DNA of 64,000 nucleotides from Microbacterium lemovicicum (GTDB taxonomy: Bacteria; Actinomycetota; Actinomycetes; Actinomycetales; Microbacteriaceae), in the NCBI RefSeq assembly GCF_003991875.1, contig NZ_CP031423.1:3162001-3226000 (forward strand), read 5' to 3'. Position numbers and translations under genes: made by a program. Shown one piece after another: positions 1 to 7,767 of the stretch. How positions within the stretch are numbered: position 1 is the stretch's first letter; the number at the start of each line of letters is the position of its first letter. The notes below the pieces were generated by a model. The model was given only the letters and a program-made list of their open reading frames with translations, did not search any database and was not told where the DNA came from.

Positions 1-147
1 GATCTCGCACTGGAGAGCGGAACGGACGTCGGCGGCATCGACATCCCGACCCTGCAGCGACGCCTCACGGAGGCCGGCGCCTACCTCGGCACCGAGCCGC
101 CGTCGGCCGAGATGTCGGTGGCCGCGGAGAACGCCGCCCTCCGATAG
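1..147 (+). CDS. 3' end of an unidentified protein, cut by the window edge
   Basis: The first 48 codons are open in frame 1 and end at TAG 145-147. Third positions are almost all G or C, as expected of real coding sequence here. The visible residues begin DLALESGTDVGGID and include a helix-like PTLQRRLTEAGAYLG stretch. I do not recognise the family. The last 67 nt overlap the 3' end of the IclR gene on the other strand, so the genes converge tail to tail. Confidence 0.5.
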   Translation, partial: DLALESGTDVGGIDIPTLQRRLTEAGAYLGTEPPSAEMSVAAENAALR

Positions 148-962
148 ATCTGAGGGTTCGCCGATCGGTAGTCCGCCGCGATCCTCGCCGCGGCCTCCAA
201 CAGCACCGGGACGACACGCTCTTCGAGCACAGCGGCATCCGCGCGCACCGTTGTGGAGGAGACCGTCAGGGCGCCCACCGCTGAGGAATCGACGCTGATC
301 GGGACGGCGGCGGCGACCATCCCGGGATGCAGCTCCTCGACCGAGAGGTCGTAGCCGCGCGCACGCGCCTCGTCGAGACGGTGACGGAGCGCGTCGGCCT
401 CGACGATGGTGTGCGCGGTGTAGCGCTCGCGCGCCGTCGAGGTCAGATACTCCTCCAGCGCGGCCGAGGGCAGAGCGGCCAGCAGCACACGTCCCACGGC
501 CGTCGCATGAGCGGGCAGCCTCGTGCCGACCCGCACCGCGTCGGGGAGGGGTCGCCGCTCCTCGACGCGCGCGACGTGGATGACCTCGCCGTCGTCGAGG
601 ACTCCGAGGCTGCACGTCTCGCCGGTCGCGGCGACCACGTCTCCCATCACCGGATACGCGATCTCGGGGAGGGAGGAGGCGGTGAAGTAGCCCGCTCCCA
701 GCTCGAGGATCCGCGGCGTCAGGGTCCACAGACCGCCGTCGGAGCGCACGTACCCGAGGTGTTCGAACGTCAGGAGGATGCGCCGCACGACCGGTCGCGG
801 CAGCTTCACCCGCGCCGCGAGTGCGCTCACGCCGAGCGGGGCGTCATGCCCGTCGAAGGCCCGCAGCACCTCGACCGCACGCTCGACGCTCTGGATGCGA
901 TCGCGCGATCGTTCTCCGTCCACCGTTCCGCCTGTCCGCCCGTCGGCACACGAGACGCGCAC
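81..962 (-). CDS. IclR-family transcriptional regulator of the adjacent transport/AcnX operon
   Basis: This 293-residue protein has the IclR layout: an N-terminal winged helix (about residues 24-75, VERAVEVLRAF through FEHLGYVRSDGG) and a C-terminal effector-binding domain (about 95-265) with the typical AHATAVGRVLLA segment. Such regulators bind small organic acids and control their catabolic genes. It is the last gene of the leftward run, 48 bp after the permease, so it is probably co-transcribed. The likely target is the IclR-like site at 7685-7701. Start: GTG at 962 has GGGAG close upstream; a second GTG at 923 (residue 14) is possible. The last about 25 residues extend past the usual domain end and overlap the converging frame at 1-147. 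Confidence 0.88.
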   Translation of the reverse strand: MRVSCADGRTGGTVDGERSRDRIQSVERAVEVLRAFDGHDAPLGVSALAARVKLPRPVVRRILLTFEHLGYVRSDGGLWTLTPRILELGAGYFTASSLPEIAYPVMGDVVAATGETCSLGVLDDGEVIHVARVEERRPLPDAVRVGTRLPAHATAVGRVLLAALPSAALEEYLTSTARERYTAHTIVEADALRHRLDEARARGYDLSVEELHPGMVAAAVPISVDSSAVGALTVSSTTVRADAAVLEERVVPVLLEAAARIAADYRSANPQIYRRAAFSAATDISADGGSVPR

Positions 963-1009
963 CGCGCTCCCATCCTAGGGAGGGCGGTGCGCCTGCTCGT
1001 CGCGTCAGA

Positions 1010-1894
1010 TCACGTCTCGGCGCGCAGTCCGTAGACCGACTCGTGCCAGGGGATGAAGAACCGCTTCGCCTCGTTGACGATCAGATAGAGAACCAGTCCG
1101 ATCAGCGAGAGCAGCAGGATCAGCGCGAAGGTGCGCGAGGCGTCGAGGGAGTTCATCGCCCGCACGACCATGGCGCCCAGTCCCTCGCTGCCGCCCAGGT
1201 ACTCTCCGACGATGGCGCCGATCGTGGCCAGGACGATGGCGACCTCCATGCCGGCGAAGAGGTAGGGCTGGAGGCTGCGCAGTTCGAGCTGCGTGAAGGT
1301 CTGGAACCGGGACGCGTTGAGACTGCTCATCACCTCTCGCTGCCCGCGTTCCACCGAGCGCACGCCCAGCAGCACGTTCAGCATCACCGGGAAGAACGCC
1401 AGCAGTGCGGCGAGCACGATCTTCGAGGTCATCCCGAATCCGAACCAGATCACGAAGAGCGGGATGAAGGCCACCTTCGGCGCCACCTGCGAGATGACGA
1501 TCAGCGGCCGGATGCTCAGTTCGAGCCACGGCAGCTTGCCCAGCAGCACTCCGACCAGGACGCCCAGCACGACGGCGATCGCGAAGCCGGCGAGGATCTC
1601 CGTCACCGTGATCCCGACTTCCGACCAGGTGGCCGGGTCGGCCAGCAGCACGACGAACGCCTCGCCGACCGCGGCAGGTGGCGGGAAGACGAACGGGTTG
1701 ACCTTCGCGATCGTCACGTAGAGGTGCCAGGCCGCGACGATGACGATGACCAGCGCGGGTGTGACGATCCACGGCAGGATCTTCATGAAGCGCCCCTGCG
1801 GCGTGCGCCGGGCGACGGCGACCGGCGCCGTGGGGGCGTCGTCGACCGGCCCGCGGGTGCGGGGCTGATCGGGCGCCTGTGTGGAGGTGGACAT
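1010..1894 (-). CDS. ABC importer permease (SsuC/TauC/nitrate type)
   Basis: The 294-residue protein has a 40-residue cytoplasmic N-terminus and about six membrane segments. It carries the binding-protein-dependent permease loop near residues 190-215 (NASRFQTFTQLELRSLQPYL), which docks on the ATPase. The family forms dimeric channels for sulfonates, taurine, nitrate or pyrimidine/aromatic precursors. The ATPase gene ends one base before this ATG (TGA-G-ATG), so the two are translationally coupled. No desulfonating monooxygenase lies nearby, so sulfonate uptake is not favoured. The AcnX genes in the same run suggest an organic acid, which is inference. Confidence 0.9.
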   Translation of the reverse strand: MSTSTQAPDQPRTRGPVDDAPTAPVAVARRTPQGRFMKILPWIVTPALVIVIVAAWHLYVTIAKVNPFVFPPPAAVGEAFVVLLADPATWSEVGITVTEILAGFAIAVVLGVLVGVLLGKLPWLELSIRPLIVISQVAPKVAFIPLFVIWFGFGMTSKIVLAALLAFFPVMLNVLLGVRSVERGQREVMSSLNASRFQTFTQLELRSLQPYLFAGMEVAIVLATIGAIVGEYLGGSEGLGAMVVRAMNSLDASRTFALILLLSLIGLVLYLIVNEAKRFFIPWHESVYGLRAET

Positions 1895-1895
1895 C

Positions 1896-2726
1896 TCAGT
1901 GCTCCTCGTCGAGGTCGTGCCGCAGGGCGCGGACGATGTCGTTGAACTCGGGCGTCGTCTGGAGGTCGACGCTGCGTGGCTTGGCCGAATCGACCGGGAG
2001 GATCTGCCTGATGCGCCCGGGCCGCGGGGTCATGTGCACGACGCGGTCGGCGAGGAAGACCGCCTCGGGGATGTCGTGCGTGACGAACACGACGGTCGAC
2101 GTCGTCTCCATGACGATCCGCTGGAGCTCGAGGTTCATGCGCTCGCGTGTCAGCGCATCCAGCGCGCCGAACGGCTCGTCCATCAGCAGCAGGTCGGGCT
2201 TCGTGCTCAGCGCCCGGGCGATGGCCGCACGCTGACGCATGCCTCCGGACAGCTCCCGCGGGTAGGACTTCTCGAATCCCGAGAGTCCCACCAGCGCGGC
2301 AAGCTCGCGGGCACGATCGCGCCGCTCGGTCTTGCCCACTCCGCGCATCTTCAACGGCAGGGCGATGTTGTCCAGCACCGAGAACCACGGGAAGAGGTTG
2401 CTCTCCTGGAAGACGAAGCCGAGCTTCGTGATGGCGGAGGGATCGACGCGCGATCCGTTCCACAGCTCCTTCCCATCCACCTGGATCGACCCGGCACTGG
2501 GCGCGAGGAGGCCTCCGATCATGCGCAGGAGAGTCGTCTTCCCGCATCCCGACCGACCGATCACGGCGACGAACTCGCCGCGCCGGATGTCGAGGTCCAC
2601 CCCGGAGACGGCATGGGTCACACCCGCCTTGGTGTGGAAGTCGCGGCCCACCCCCTGGATACGCAGCCGTGGACGCTCCGCCTCTGCGGCCTCGGTCGTT
2701 CGTGCTTCGAGTGTGTCGTCGATCAT
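1896..2726 (-). CDS. ABC importer ATP-binding protein (SsuB/TauB type)
   Basis: This 276-residue ATPase shows Walker A GRSGCGKT (57-64), signature LSGGM (159-163), Walker B LLLMDEP (about 179-185) and the switch histidine in VTHD (217). The FVFQESNLFPW Q-loop is typical of nitrate/sulfonate/taurine importers. Start choice: ATG at 2726 follows a strong AGGAGG with a 6-nt spacer. An earlier in-frame ATG at 2762 overlaps the upstream stop as ATGA but has no comparable ribosome-binding site. It works with the lipoprotein at 2759 and the permease at 1010. Confidence 0.92.
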   Translation of the reverse strand: MIDDTLEARTTEAAEAERPRLRIQGVGRDFHTKAGVTHAVSGVDLDIRRGEFVAVIGRSGCGKTTLLRMIGGLLAPSAGSIQVDGKELWNGSRVDPSAITKLGFVFQESNLFPWFSVLDNIALPLKMRGVGKTERRDRARELAALVGLSGFEKSYPRELSGGMRQRAAIARALSTKPDLLLMDEPFGALDALTRERMNLELQRIVMETTSTVVFVTHDIPEAVFLADRVVHMTPRPGRIRQILPVDSAKPRSVDLQTTPEFNDIVRALRHDLDEEH

Positions 2727-2758
2727 CGTCGGCCTCCTCGTGCTCCGGGCGTCCGCGG

Positions 2759-3859
2759 TCATCCGCCGGGGACGTAGTCGTTCGTGATCCACTGCAGCGG
2801 GTCCTGGCCTCCCGCGAGCAGTCCCGCTGCGGCGTAAGTGTCGTACGTGGACTTCCATGCGTCCAGGTCGTTCTCGAGGAGTCGGACGTCGCCGCTCTTC
2901 TCCACCCAGGTCTCGGTGGTGTAGATCTCCAGCGCGGCGCGGGAGACGTCGTCATCGGCCAGCGCCGGGAAGGACCAGTCGCCGCTGTCGCGGAGTGTCT
3001 TCAGCACGTTGTCGAAGCCGTTGGGCGCGTCGTCGATGACCGCCTGCACGGCCTCGTCCATCGCGGCGAGGAATGCCTTCAGCTCCTCCACACGCTCCGG
3101 GTTCTCGAGGTTGTCCGCGGTGGTGATCCAGGTCTGGATGTCGGGGGAATCGGTGAGTCCGGCCGGGTCGACGACCGCATCGTCGGCCTGCTGCTCGATG
3201 GCCAGTGAGGTGTCGAGGCTCACGATGTAGCCGTCGAGCGATCCCTGCCGCACGACCTCGAGCGTCGCGGCGGTCACCGGGACGGCCTGACGCGTGACGG
3301 AGTCCGCCGGGATACCGTCGGCGTCGAGCGCGAGATCGAGCATCTTCTCACTCGTGCCGCCGACCGACCCCATTCCGATCGTCTTGCCCTCCATGTCCGC
3401 AGTGGAGGTGATGGGCTCGGATTCCACGGACACCATCCGAAGGTTGGACTTGTAGGCCATCGTGCCGATCGAGCGGATCTCCTGCCCCTGCTCCATCGCG
3501 GGGAACACGTCCACGGTGCTCGCCCGGGTGATCGGCGTCGCTCCGCCGAGGAGTGCTTGGATGGCCGCGGCCGTGCCCTGCACCGGCTGCAGCTGCACGT
3601 CCAGACCGTGCTTCTCGAAGTAGCCGCCCGAGTAGGCATACATCTCCGGCGTGAAGCTGAAGGACTCCAACGGCAGGAAGGTGACCACGAGCATCTTCTT
3701 CAGCTCCCCGCCATCCGTCCCCGTCGAACCGGACGAGGCCGGCGAGGAGCAGCCGGCGAGCGCGAGGGCTCCGGCGACGCCGAACACGGCGGCCGTCCGG
3801 GCGACGCGCGCGAAGAGGCCCGATCGAGGCTGGGGGGAGGAACGCACTGCACGGATCAT
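2759..3859 (-). CDS. ABC importer substrate-binding lipoprotein (NMT1/SsuA-like)
   Basis: The 366-residue product has a lipoprotein signal: a basic N-terminus, a hydrophobic stretch and lipobox LAGC with lipidated Cys37, followed by a Ser/Gly-rich linker. The mature part resembles NMT1/THI5/SsuA periplasmic binding proteins (KHGLDVQLQPVQG near the N-terminus; IGMGSVGGTSEKM in the hinge region). Such proteins bind pyrimidine precursors, sulfonates, aromatic acids or similar small ligands. The start ATG at 3859 has GAGGAG six bases upstream. No thi-box is present in the 68-bp upstream gap, so thiamine-type control is not supported. The ligand is unknown. Confidence 0.9.
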   Translation of the reverse strand: MIRAVRSSPQPRSGLFARVARTAAVFGVAGALALAGCSSPASSGSTGTDGGELKKMLVVTFLPLESFSFTPEMYAYSGGYFEKHGLDVQLQPVQGTAAAIQALLGGATPITRASTVDVFPAMEQGQEIRSIGTMAYKSNLRMVSVESEPITSTADMEGKTIGMGSVGGTSEKMLDLALDADGIPADSVTRQAVPVTAATLEVVRQGSLDGYIVSLDTSLAIEQQADDAVVDPAGLTDSPDIQTWITTADNLENPERVEELKAFLAAMDEAVQAVIDDAPNGFDNVLKTLRDSGDWSFPALADDDVSRAALEIYTTETWVEKSGDVRLLENDLDAWKSTYDTYAAAGLLAGGQDPLQWITNDYVPGG

Positions 3860-3927
3860 CTCTGACTCCTCTGTCCGAATGAAACGCCCACGCCGTTGCG
3901 GGCGAACATGTCGAGTCTGCGATCACC

Positions 3928-4410
3928 TCACCTCCGATCAGAAGAGGTCTTCCACTGCGTGAAAGACCCGTCGTCGTCTCCGGAGGACCGCAGCGTCCTC
4001 GCATCGTCGCAACGCACCTGGATGAGACCCGACGTGCCGTCCACGCGCACCACGTCGCCCGTCCGCACCACATCGAGCGCTGAGGGGACCGCCTGCACGA
4101 CCGTCGGCACGCGGGTGACGATGGCGCCCAGCACCGCTTTCGTGGTGAGGACGTCGAACACCATCGCCGCCGGCGCCGTGCCCATCAAGCGCGTGCTCTG
4201 GAAGAAGCCCGACCACCCCGACGAGCCCTTGGCGCCGGGGAAGACGAGCACGCGTCCGGTGAAGCAGACGCCGAAGAGCTCGTGCCGCGGCTCGATGATC
4301 GTCCCCGTCGCGACATCGATGCCGCCGAAGCCGGAGATGGGCTCGTGCGTCACGAGCGCGGGCGCCTCGGCGACGCCCGGCACGATCCCGCGTCCGCGAA
4401 GCTCGATCAC
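3928..4410 (-). CDS. Aconitase X swivel domain, small subunit (DUF126)
   Basis: This 160-residue protein matches the swivel domain of aconitase X. The FPGAKGSSGWSGFF segment is the phosphate/substrate-loop motif of the aconitase swivel (PxxKGSS). It pairs with the catalytic part encoded just upstream to form a two-subunit AcnX hydro-lyase. Known AcnX enzymes dehydrate cis-3-hydroxy-L-proline or mevalonate 5-phosphate. GTG at 4410 overlaps the large-subunit stop as GTGA, so the two subunits are coupled. The C-terminal 30 residues, after IQVRCDD, are Ser/Asp-rich and look unconserved. The substrate is not inferable from sequence alone. Confidence 0.88.
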   Translation of the reverse strand: MIELRGRGIVPGVAEAPALVTHEPISGFGGIDVATGTIIEPRHELFGVCFTGRVLVFPGAKGSSGWSGFFQSTRLMGTAPAAMVFDVLTTKAVLGAIVTRVPTVVQAVPSALDVVRTGDVVRVDGTSGLIQVRCDDARTLRSSGDDDGSFTQWKTSSDRR

Positions 4411-5693
4411 GCGAGGCCTCCGCTCCAGCGGCCGGTGACGGCCGCGTCGACGCACTCCGCCAGCGTGCCGAACCACGCCTCGATCCCGAGGATGGCCGGG
4501 AGGTAGTGCGCCTGCTTGGCCGAATCCGTCGCGAACACGCGGGTGCCGGGCGGCGCGGCCTTCGACATCGCCGGACAGGAGTCGGTGAGCACCCGCCCGC
4601 CGGCCGCCGTGATCGTGCGCGTGTAGCCGTTGCGGAGCGCCATGCTCGCCAGTGCTCGCGGCATCATGACCCACAGCTCCGTGCTCGAGCTGAGGCGCCG
4701 CCCCTCCAGACGCGCGGCGAGCTCGGCGACCTGGTCGAGGCTGGCGTGCGGGCAGCCGAGCAGCACGAAGTCGACGTCGCGGCTGCTCCCCTGGCCGTTG
4801 AGCGCCTCGTACACGGCCTCCCGTTCCCGTCGGCCGTAGACGACGGGCTCCGGGACGCGCCTCGTGCCGAAAGCCGCCTCGACGGTGGGCGCCTCGGGCG
4901 TCACGCCCGGCATGTGGAAGAGCTCCACTCCGCCCGACGTGGCCGTGGCCGCGCCGAAGTGCTTGAGATCCGCGAGGTCCGGCTGCGCCAGCAGGCCGGT
5001 GACGGCGGGACACGCCTCCAGCACCTGCTCGCCGACGAAGTAGCCGAACATGCCCCACTCCTGGAAGGAGTCGACGTCCACATCAGCCCGGATGAGGTGG
5101 GTCGCGTGCCGGTTCTCGGCGAGGTGGTTGCCCCACAGGGGGATCTTTCCGGTGAGCGCGGCGGCCCCGGTCGAGGCGGCGCCCTCGCAGTTGGTGCGGG
5201 CACCGAGGACCGAGTTGCAGTAGACGACGGCGGAGGACTCCATCCATGCGCAGTGCTCACCGCGCACCGGGAGGTTCCCGACCTGGTACGGCGTGCACGT
5301 CGCGAGGATGTTGACGCCGCGCTCGCTGAAGAAGGACTCGGCGTCGTCCTGCAGGCGGATCGAAGACTCGGGATACAGGGTCAGCCCGTTCGCATCGTCG
5401 GCGAAGCCGTGCTGCAGCTGACAGGTCGGCACCTTCATCCGCGGCACCTCGATCTCGCGGTCGCAGTCGAGGTTGATCACGGCGTACGCGCGCGCCCAGC
5501 CCCCTTCCTCGAACAGCTTCGCCTTCGCGGGGGACGGCTGGGTCATGGTGCCGGCGACGTTGCGGGTGTCCACGAGACGTTCCGCGCCGAGCGCGTCGCC
5601 GTAGCGGATCAAGAGGTCCATCGCCGCCGCGACGGCGTCGCCCTCGACGCCGTCGCGCATGCGTGTCTCGTCATCGGTGAGGCGCATCGTCAT
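4407..5693 (-). CDS. Aconitase X catalytic domain, large subunit (DUF521)
   Basis: The 428-residue protein has the hallmarks of the AcnX catalytic part: CNSVLGARTN at 159-168, followed by a glycine/alanine-rich EGAASTGAAALTGKIP stretch, and later cysteines in LGCPHAS (Cys314) and DSCPAM (Cys373). The last two are candidate metal or Fe-S ligands. AcnX enzymes are iron-dependent dehydratases. ATG at 5693 shares one base with the upstream stop (TGATG), and the gene ends in a GTGA overlap with the swivel subunit. Its position inside a UGSC-type operon and next to an importer is unusual compared with hydroxyproline loci: no proline racemase or pyrroline reductase is nearby. Confidence 0.9.
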   Translation of the reverse strand: MTMRLTDDETRMRDGVEGDAVAAAMDLLIRYGDALGAERLVDTRNVAGTMTQPSPAKAKLFEEGGWARAYAVINLDCDREIEVPRMKVPTCQLQHGFADDANGLTLYPESSIRLQDDAESFFSERGVNILATCTPYQVGNLPVRGEHCAWMESSAVVYCNSVLGARTNCEGAASTGAAALTGKIPLWGNHLAENRHATHLIRADVDVDSFQEWGMFGYFVGEQVLEACPAVTGLLAQPDLADLKHFGAATATSGGVELFHMPGVTPEAPTVEAAFGTRRVPEPVVYGRREREAVYEALNGQGSSRDVDFVLLGCPHASLDQVAELAARLEGRRLSSSTELWVMMPRALASMALRNGYTRTITAAGGRVLTDSCPAMSKAAPPGTRVFATDSAKQAHYLPAILGIEAWFGTLAECVDAAVTGRWSGGLA

Positions 5694-5953
5694 CACCCGT
5701 GGGCGGCCTCGCTCGGCAGCACGACGTGGTCGACGCTGTACGGCGTCTCCGCGAGCGCCTGCGTCATGATCGCCTGCATCACGGGCGCCGGAACCAGGCA
5801 GTCGGCGCAGGCCTCCGGCGTCGCGTCGATGCGCACGACGATGCTCTCGGCCTCCGCCGGCGTCCAGCTCAGCACGTACCCGTCGGCGGCCATCATGTCG
5901 CTGAACGACGACAGTGCCTGATCGATGACAGGACCGTCGGTCGCGGCGCTCAC
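5693..5953 (-). CDS. Small CxxC protein of unknown function, NifU-C-like
   Basis: This 86-residue protein reads as an alpha/beta mini-domain. An N-terminal helix (IDQALSSFSDMMAADG) is followed by strands, a CxxC in PEACADCLVP (Cys49, Cys52) and a second helix. The helix-strand-CxxC-helix order recalls the C-terminal domain of NifU, which carries scaffold clusters, but the similarity is weak and I would not call it NifU. It overlaps both neighbours (GTGA upstream, TGATG downstream), so it is probably made in proportion with them. Electron transfer or Fe-S delivery to AcnX is an inference. Confidence 0.72.
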   Translation of the reverse strand: MSAATDGPVIDQALSSFSDMMAADGYVLSWTPAEAESIVVRIDATPEACADCLVPAPVMQAIMTQALAETPYSVDHVVLPSEAAHG

Positions 5954-7071
5954 GATGCCGCTCCGATCGCCTGGTCGGAATACGGCTCCGGACGCGGGGG
6001 GTTGAGCGTGAAGATCTCCACCACCGCCGACACGCCGGCGTTGTCGGCCCCGGCCACCATGATCTGCACCGAGGTCGGATCGCTGAGGAGCCGGACCGTC
6101 TCCGGCGTGCTCGTCCCGCTCGCGGTGTCGGGCATCGAGTCGGGGTGGGCCGTCGCCAGGCGCCACCGCGTCTTGTGCGACAACGCGTCCTTCCCCACCG
6201 ACGCCAGGTCCTCGCGCGGCCGGACGGCGTTGTCGAAGATGAAGGCGCGGAGCTCGCCCTTGCCCCATCCCGCGGAGGCGAACACCTGGGCGTGCTCGGG
6301 AGTGAGCACGAGGAGCGCGCTGGTGTACTCGTGGATGAGCGCCCCCGTGCGCACGATCGTGTCGATGAAGTCGCGCGCGAGCTGCTCGGGATCCTGCGTG
6401 TGGCGGGCCTCGATGTGGATGACGGACCGGATGACGAAAGCCGTGACGACGTCCTCCTCGCCGCCGTATCCGTGCTCGACGTGGAGGGCGGGCCACGGGC
6501 TCTGCTCCTCGTTCTCCGCGATGCACGCCGAGTACTTCGCCGGGGTGGCCTGCGTCGCCTGATCGAGCTTGTGCGGGTGCAGTCCGAACACATTGATGCA
6601 GCCCAGGCGGATGGCCCGCCCGATGGTGGCGTTGGCGCGGAAGCCCGATCCGAAGATGTTGCCGCGGCTGTTCAGGCCGATGCGCTCGCGCACGGGTCCG
6701 TTGACCACGAGCATCGGCGCCGTCCCGGTGGTCGACTGCCAGATGCCCCGCGCGGGGTGCGGTTCCTTCGCGATGGCCTCCCAGCCGGCGATGACGACGG
6801 GGAGGTACTCGGGGCGGCAGCCCGCGAGCGCGGCGTTGAGGGCCGCGAGGCGGACGGTGAGCCGACGGTTGAGGTGCGGGATGACGAACAGCACCTCCTC
6901 GGGATCCCGATCGGTCGTGGCGAGGAACTCCTCCAGGATCGAGGCGGTGACCGGCACGACAGGCAACCCGTCCGTCCAGCCCATGTCCTGGTAGTGCTCC
7001 AGGAGGTTCCGCACCTCCGCGGCGTCCAGGGTCGCGTTCTCGGTCGACAGCATCGTCGTGCTCATGGTCAT
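5950..7071 (-). CDS. Conserved protein of unknown function paired with the UGSC-family protein
   Basis: The 373-residue protein has several segments that look strongly conserved: DGLPVVP (34-40), GCRPEYLPVV (84-93), NGPVR (124-128), RANATIGRA (145-153) and CIAENEEQSPW (183-193). I know this motif set from unannotated proteins encoded beside UGSC-family genes; no activity is established. It has no signal peptide or membrane helix, so it is cytoplasmic. The invariant-looking Cys85, Asn124, Glu186 and Glu188 are candidate active-site residues. ATG at 7071 overlaps the upstream stop as ATGA; ATG at 7065 is also possible because GGAGG lies 10 nt before it. Confidence 0.78.
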   Translation of the reverse strand: MTMSTTMLSTENATLDAAEVRNLLEHYQDMGWTDGLPVVPVTASILEEFLATTDRDPEEVLFVIPHLNRRLTVRLAALNAALAGCRPEYLPVVIAGWEAIAKEPHPARGIWQSTTGTAPMLVVNGPVRERIGLNSRGNIFGSGFRANATIGRAIRLGCINVFGLHPHKLDQATQATPAKYSACIAENEEQSPWPALHVEHGYGGEEDVVTAFVIRSVIHIEARHTQDPEQLARDFIDTIVRTGALIHEYTSALLVLTPEHAQVFASAGWGKGELRAFIFDNAVRPREDLASVGKDALSHKTRWRLATAHPDSMPDTASGTSTPETVRLLSDPTSVQIMVAGADNAGVSAVVEIFTLNPPRPEPYSDQAIGAAS

Positions 7072-7610
7072 CCTTCCTCCACGCCGAGGATCCGCAGGAC
7101 CTCCGGCATCGCCGTCAGCGCGCGCTCGCGCACCTCGTCTGCCGTCAGGCTCGCCATCGGATGCCTCACCGCGTGGAAGGCGAACCCGGGGAATCCCTGC
7201 ACAGTCGCCATCGCCTGGCCGGACATCAGGAAGGAATCCGAGGTGATGCTCACGGCCGGCATCCCTGCCCGCTCGAACTTGATGCCGTCGGCGACGGTGG
7301 CGGCGCTGCAGGACCCGCAGTCCCCCACCGCGGTCACGACGACATCGCACTCCTGCACGATCGTCGCGAACAGATCGTCGTGCACGGGCGTTCCGAAGTA
7401 GTCCTTCGTGTACAGACGCGTGTCGGCCGCGCCGTGGTCGGCGACCAGACGGGCGCCGATCTCCTCGAGGAGCATCGTGGCGTTGGGCTTGGTGTTGTCG
7501 AGCAGGCCGATCGTCAGGCCGCGCAGCGACACGGGGCGCGGTGAGAGGGTCGCGTCCGCCGCGCCCTCCTCCATACCGGTGGGGTCCAGCAGCGGTTCCA
7601 GCAGCGTCAT
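7068..7610 (-). CDS. UGSC-family (seleno)protein homologue, cysteine form
   Basis: This 180-residue protein has an LLDNTKPNA strand-turn at 36-44 and the signature GDCGSC at 96-101. In the selenoprotein version of this family, first noticed in marine metagenomes, the motif is U-G-S-C; here the first position is Cys98, an ordinary TGC codon, with Cys101 as partner. The fold is probably flavodoxin- or thioredoxin-like, and the CGSC pair is a candidate redox or metal site. ATG at 7610 is preceded by AAGGAG with a 6-nt spacer. It is the first gene of the leftward operon, transcribed from the region shared with the rightward acyl-CoA operon. Confidence 0.82.
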   Translation of the reverse strand: MTLLEPLLDPTGMEEGAADATLSPRPVSLRGLTIGLLDNTKPNATMLLEEIGARLVADHGAADTRLYTKDYFGTPVHDDLFATIVQECDVVVTAVGDCGSCSAATVADGIKFERAGMPAVSITSDSFLMSGQAMATVQGFPGFAFHAVRHPMASLTADEVRERALTAMPEVLRILGVEEG

Positions 7611-7684
7611 CACGGTCTCCTTCTCCACGTCGTCGTCGGCGTGGCGCCAGGATCGCATCGCACCCCGGCCTGCCTCCATCGCCG

Positions 7685-7701
7685 TTTCCGCTACGTGGAA
7701 G
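7685..7701. promoter_or_regulatory. Candidate IclR-type operator in the divergent promoter region
   Basis: TTCCGC-TAC-GTGGAA (7686-7700) is an inverted repeat with one mismatch in six-base arms. Its TTCC...GGAA form is like many operators of IclR-family regulators. It lies in the 157-bp gap between two divergent operons, one of which carries an IclR gene at its end. The role is inferred. Confidence 0.45.
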
Positions 7702-7767
7702 GGTGCGTGCCTCCTGGCCGGTCGCTCACCAGGATGGGTCGAGACCGATGCCGCCCGAGGAGATGAC

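Noticed and set aside
2727..2762. Earlier ATG start (2762) for the importer ATPase
   Set aside because: Although it overlaps the upstream stop as ATGA, the AGGAGG site is ideally spaced for the ATG at 2726, and family alignment does not need the extra residues.
3860..3927. Thiamine (TPP) riboswitch before the NMT1-like lipoprotein
   Set aside because: The thi-box core CTGAGA and the supporting stems are absent in the 68-bp gap; only a weak 5-bp CGCCC/GGGCG hairpin is seen.
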